Origin: Elusimicrobiota bacterium | Lineage (GTDB): Bacteria > Elusimicrobiota > Elusimicrobia > UBA1565 > UBA9628 | Direction: 5' to 3' | Length of the DNA stretch: 5,841 nucleotides | Assembly (NCBI GenBank): GCA_023249695.1 | Contig: JAHFCD010000174.1 | Location: forward strand, 1-5,841 | Shown: piece by piece, positions 5,250 to 5,841 of the stretch | How the letters are laid out: each line of letters opens with the position of its first letter | Numbering within the stretch: the first letter of the stretch is position 1 | Notes under the pieces: model-generated | Database searches by the model: none | Seen by the model: only the letters and a program-made list of their open reading frames with translations | Told to the model about the DNA's origin: nothing | Translations under genes and position numbers: made by a program

Positions 5250-5841
5250 GCCGGTACCCCGCCGAAGACGGCCTTCTCGACGAACTGTCCGAGGGCTTCG
5301 TGCTCGATGCGCGCGTTGATCGCCTTCACGCCGATCTGGCCCTCGATGTACTCCTTGCCGACGGCGTTGTCGGTCGCCGGGCCGGTGATCAGGTCCACCT
5401 TGCGCTTGAAGCGGTTGTTGAACAGTTCGACCGCGCCCCAGGCGGAGACGGGGTCGTTGGCGCACATGATGTGCACGCTCGCCGCCTGCATCAGCTCCGC
5501 GTCGTACAGGATTTCCTGAACCCCGTACTCGCCCAGGATGCCGTCGCCCAATTCGATGACGAGAACGTCCGGCTCCTCCTTATTCAGGGCGTTGATGATC
5601 CCTTTGGCCACCGGCACCGACACCGCGCCCGTGGTGGACACGACGCCGAGGTCGGTGAAGGACATCCCATTGATCGCGCCCCGGTCCACCATGCTCATCG
5701 TGTCGCGCAGCAGCGAGACGCCCGTGAGCTTGCCTGCGCCCACTCGGTAGCCTTTGCGCGTGAGATAGCGGATGATCTCGCCGCAGGCGAAGGTCTTGCC
5801 GGCGTTCATGCAGGTGCCGGCGACGTAGATGATCGGAGCCG
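5246..5841 (-). CDS. P-loop protein of the BioD/DUF1611-like class, C-terminal 197 residues; candidate glutamate N-acyltransferase
   Basis: The reading frame is open through the right edge, so the true start is outside the window; the ATG at 5809 lies inside the P-loop and cannot be the start. Numbering from the first complete codon, a hydrophobic strand (PIIYVA) leads into GTCMNAGKT (8-16). This is a Walker A of the form G-x5-GKT, as in dethiobiotin synthetase (GTDTxVGKT) and DUF1611 proteins (GTDCxVGK). A second strand YRVGAGKLTG follows at 31-40. PDVLVIELGDG (90-100) is a Walker B-like strand ending in acidic residues, and ASVHIMCANDP (120-130) looks like a later core strand. There are no membrane segments. 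It is the first visible gene and overlaps argC by 4 bases (ATGA), so it should be co-translated with arginine enzymes. No such protein is a standard arginine enzyme. DUF1611 includes DgcN, described as a D-glutamate N-acetyltransferase, so acyl transfer to glutamate is a reasonable guess; an ATP-dependent ligase or kinase is equally possible. The exact family is not certain. Confidence 0.6.
   Translation of the reverse strand, partial: APIIYVAGTCMNAGKTFACGEIIRYLTRKGYRVGAGKLTGVSLLRDTMSMVDRGAINGMSFTDLGVVSTTGAVSVPVAKGIINALNKEEPDVLVIELGDGILGEYGVQEILYDAELMQAASVHIMCANDPVSAWGAVELFNNRFKRKVDLITGPATDNAVGKEYIEGQIGVKAINARIEHEALGQFVEKAVFGGVPA

Larger units (their letters stand above)
1..5841 (-). other. 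Arginine biosynthesis operon, N-acylcitrulline type
   Basis: All six genes read leftward. Junctions are: P-loop gene/argC 4-base overlap (5246-5249), argC/argD gap of 2, argD/argF' gap of 3, argF'/argB 4-base overlap (2005-2008), argB/argE 4-base overlap (1034-1037). Five consecutive steps from N-acylglutamate to citrulline are encoded without interruption. Both operon ends lie outside the window, so the promoter and any ArgR-type operator cannot be judged. Confidence 0.88.

Noticed and set aside
5250..5465. N-terminal extension of argC by 72 residues
   Set aside because: The extension is arginine-rich, unlike ArgC, and overlaps the upstream gene; ArgC begins normally with its NADPH-binding motif at the 5249 start.
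4377..5519. 380-codon open frame on the + strand
   Set aside because: Antisense to argC and the P-loop gene, with low-complexity Arg/Gly/Asp/Ala composition and no domain.

Overview
The window is one tightly packed minus-strand operon for arginine biosynthesis by the N-acylcitrulline route, in which carbamoylation happens while the amino group is still acylated. In transcription order (right to left) it carries: the C-terminal part of a BioD/DUF1611-like P-loop protein, argC, argD, an argF'-type N-acylornithine carbamoyltransferase, argB, and an argE-like M20 deacylase that runs off the left edge. The last gene has no stop inside the window.

The DNA is GC-rich (roughly 60-65% by eye), and strong third-position bias produces long non-coding open frames on the other strand. 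Every junction is a 4-base stop/start overlap or a gap of 2-3 bases, so there is no room for internal promoters or terminators. No stretch over 300 bases lacks a gene. The gene order argC-argD-argF'-argB-argE and several motifs in ArgF' and ArgE resemble Bacteroidota, as I remember them, but the base composition and the P-loop gene do not point to a typical member. I can only suggest a high-GC, Gram-negative-type, possibly uncultivated bacterium.

The enzymes form a continuous path. ArgB phosphorylates N-acylglutamate, ArgC reduces it to the semialdehyde, ArgD transaminates it to N-acylornithine, ArgF' carbamoylates that to N-acylcitrulline, and ArgE releases citrulline. ArgG and ArgH, which would finish arginine, are not in the window, and neither is a recognised glutamate N-acyltransferase (ArgA/ArgJ).

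Three things deserve attention. First, the carbamoyltransferase has alanine where acetylornithine-specific enzymes have a specificity-determining glutamate, and valine where they have the carboxylated lysine. It therefore looks like a succinylornithine enzyme, so the operon may use succinylated intermediates. Second, the P-loop protein overlapping argC has no classical role in arginine synthesis; its fold class includes DUF1611, where a D-glutamate N-acetyltransferase (DgcN) has been described, so it is a candidate for the missing first acylation step. Third, two perfect hairpins (11-bp arms, 3-nt loop) lie in the operon. One buries the argE start codon at the argB/argE junction; the other is inside the 3' part of argD.
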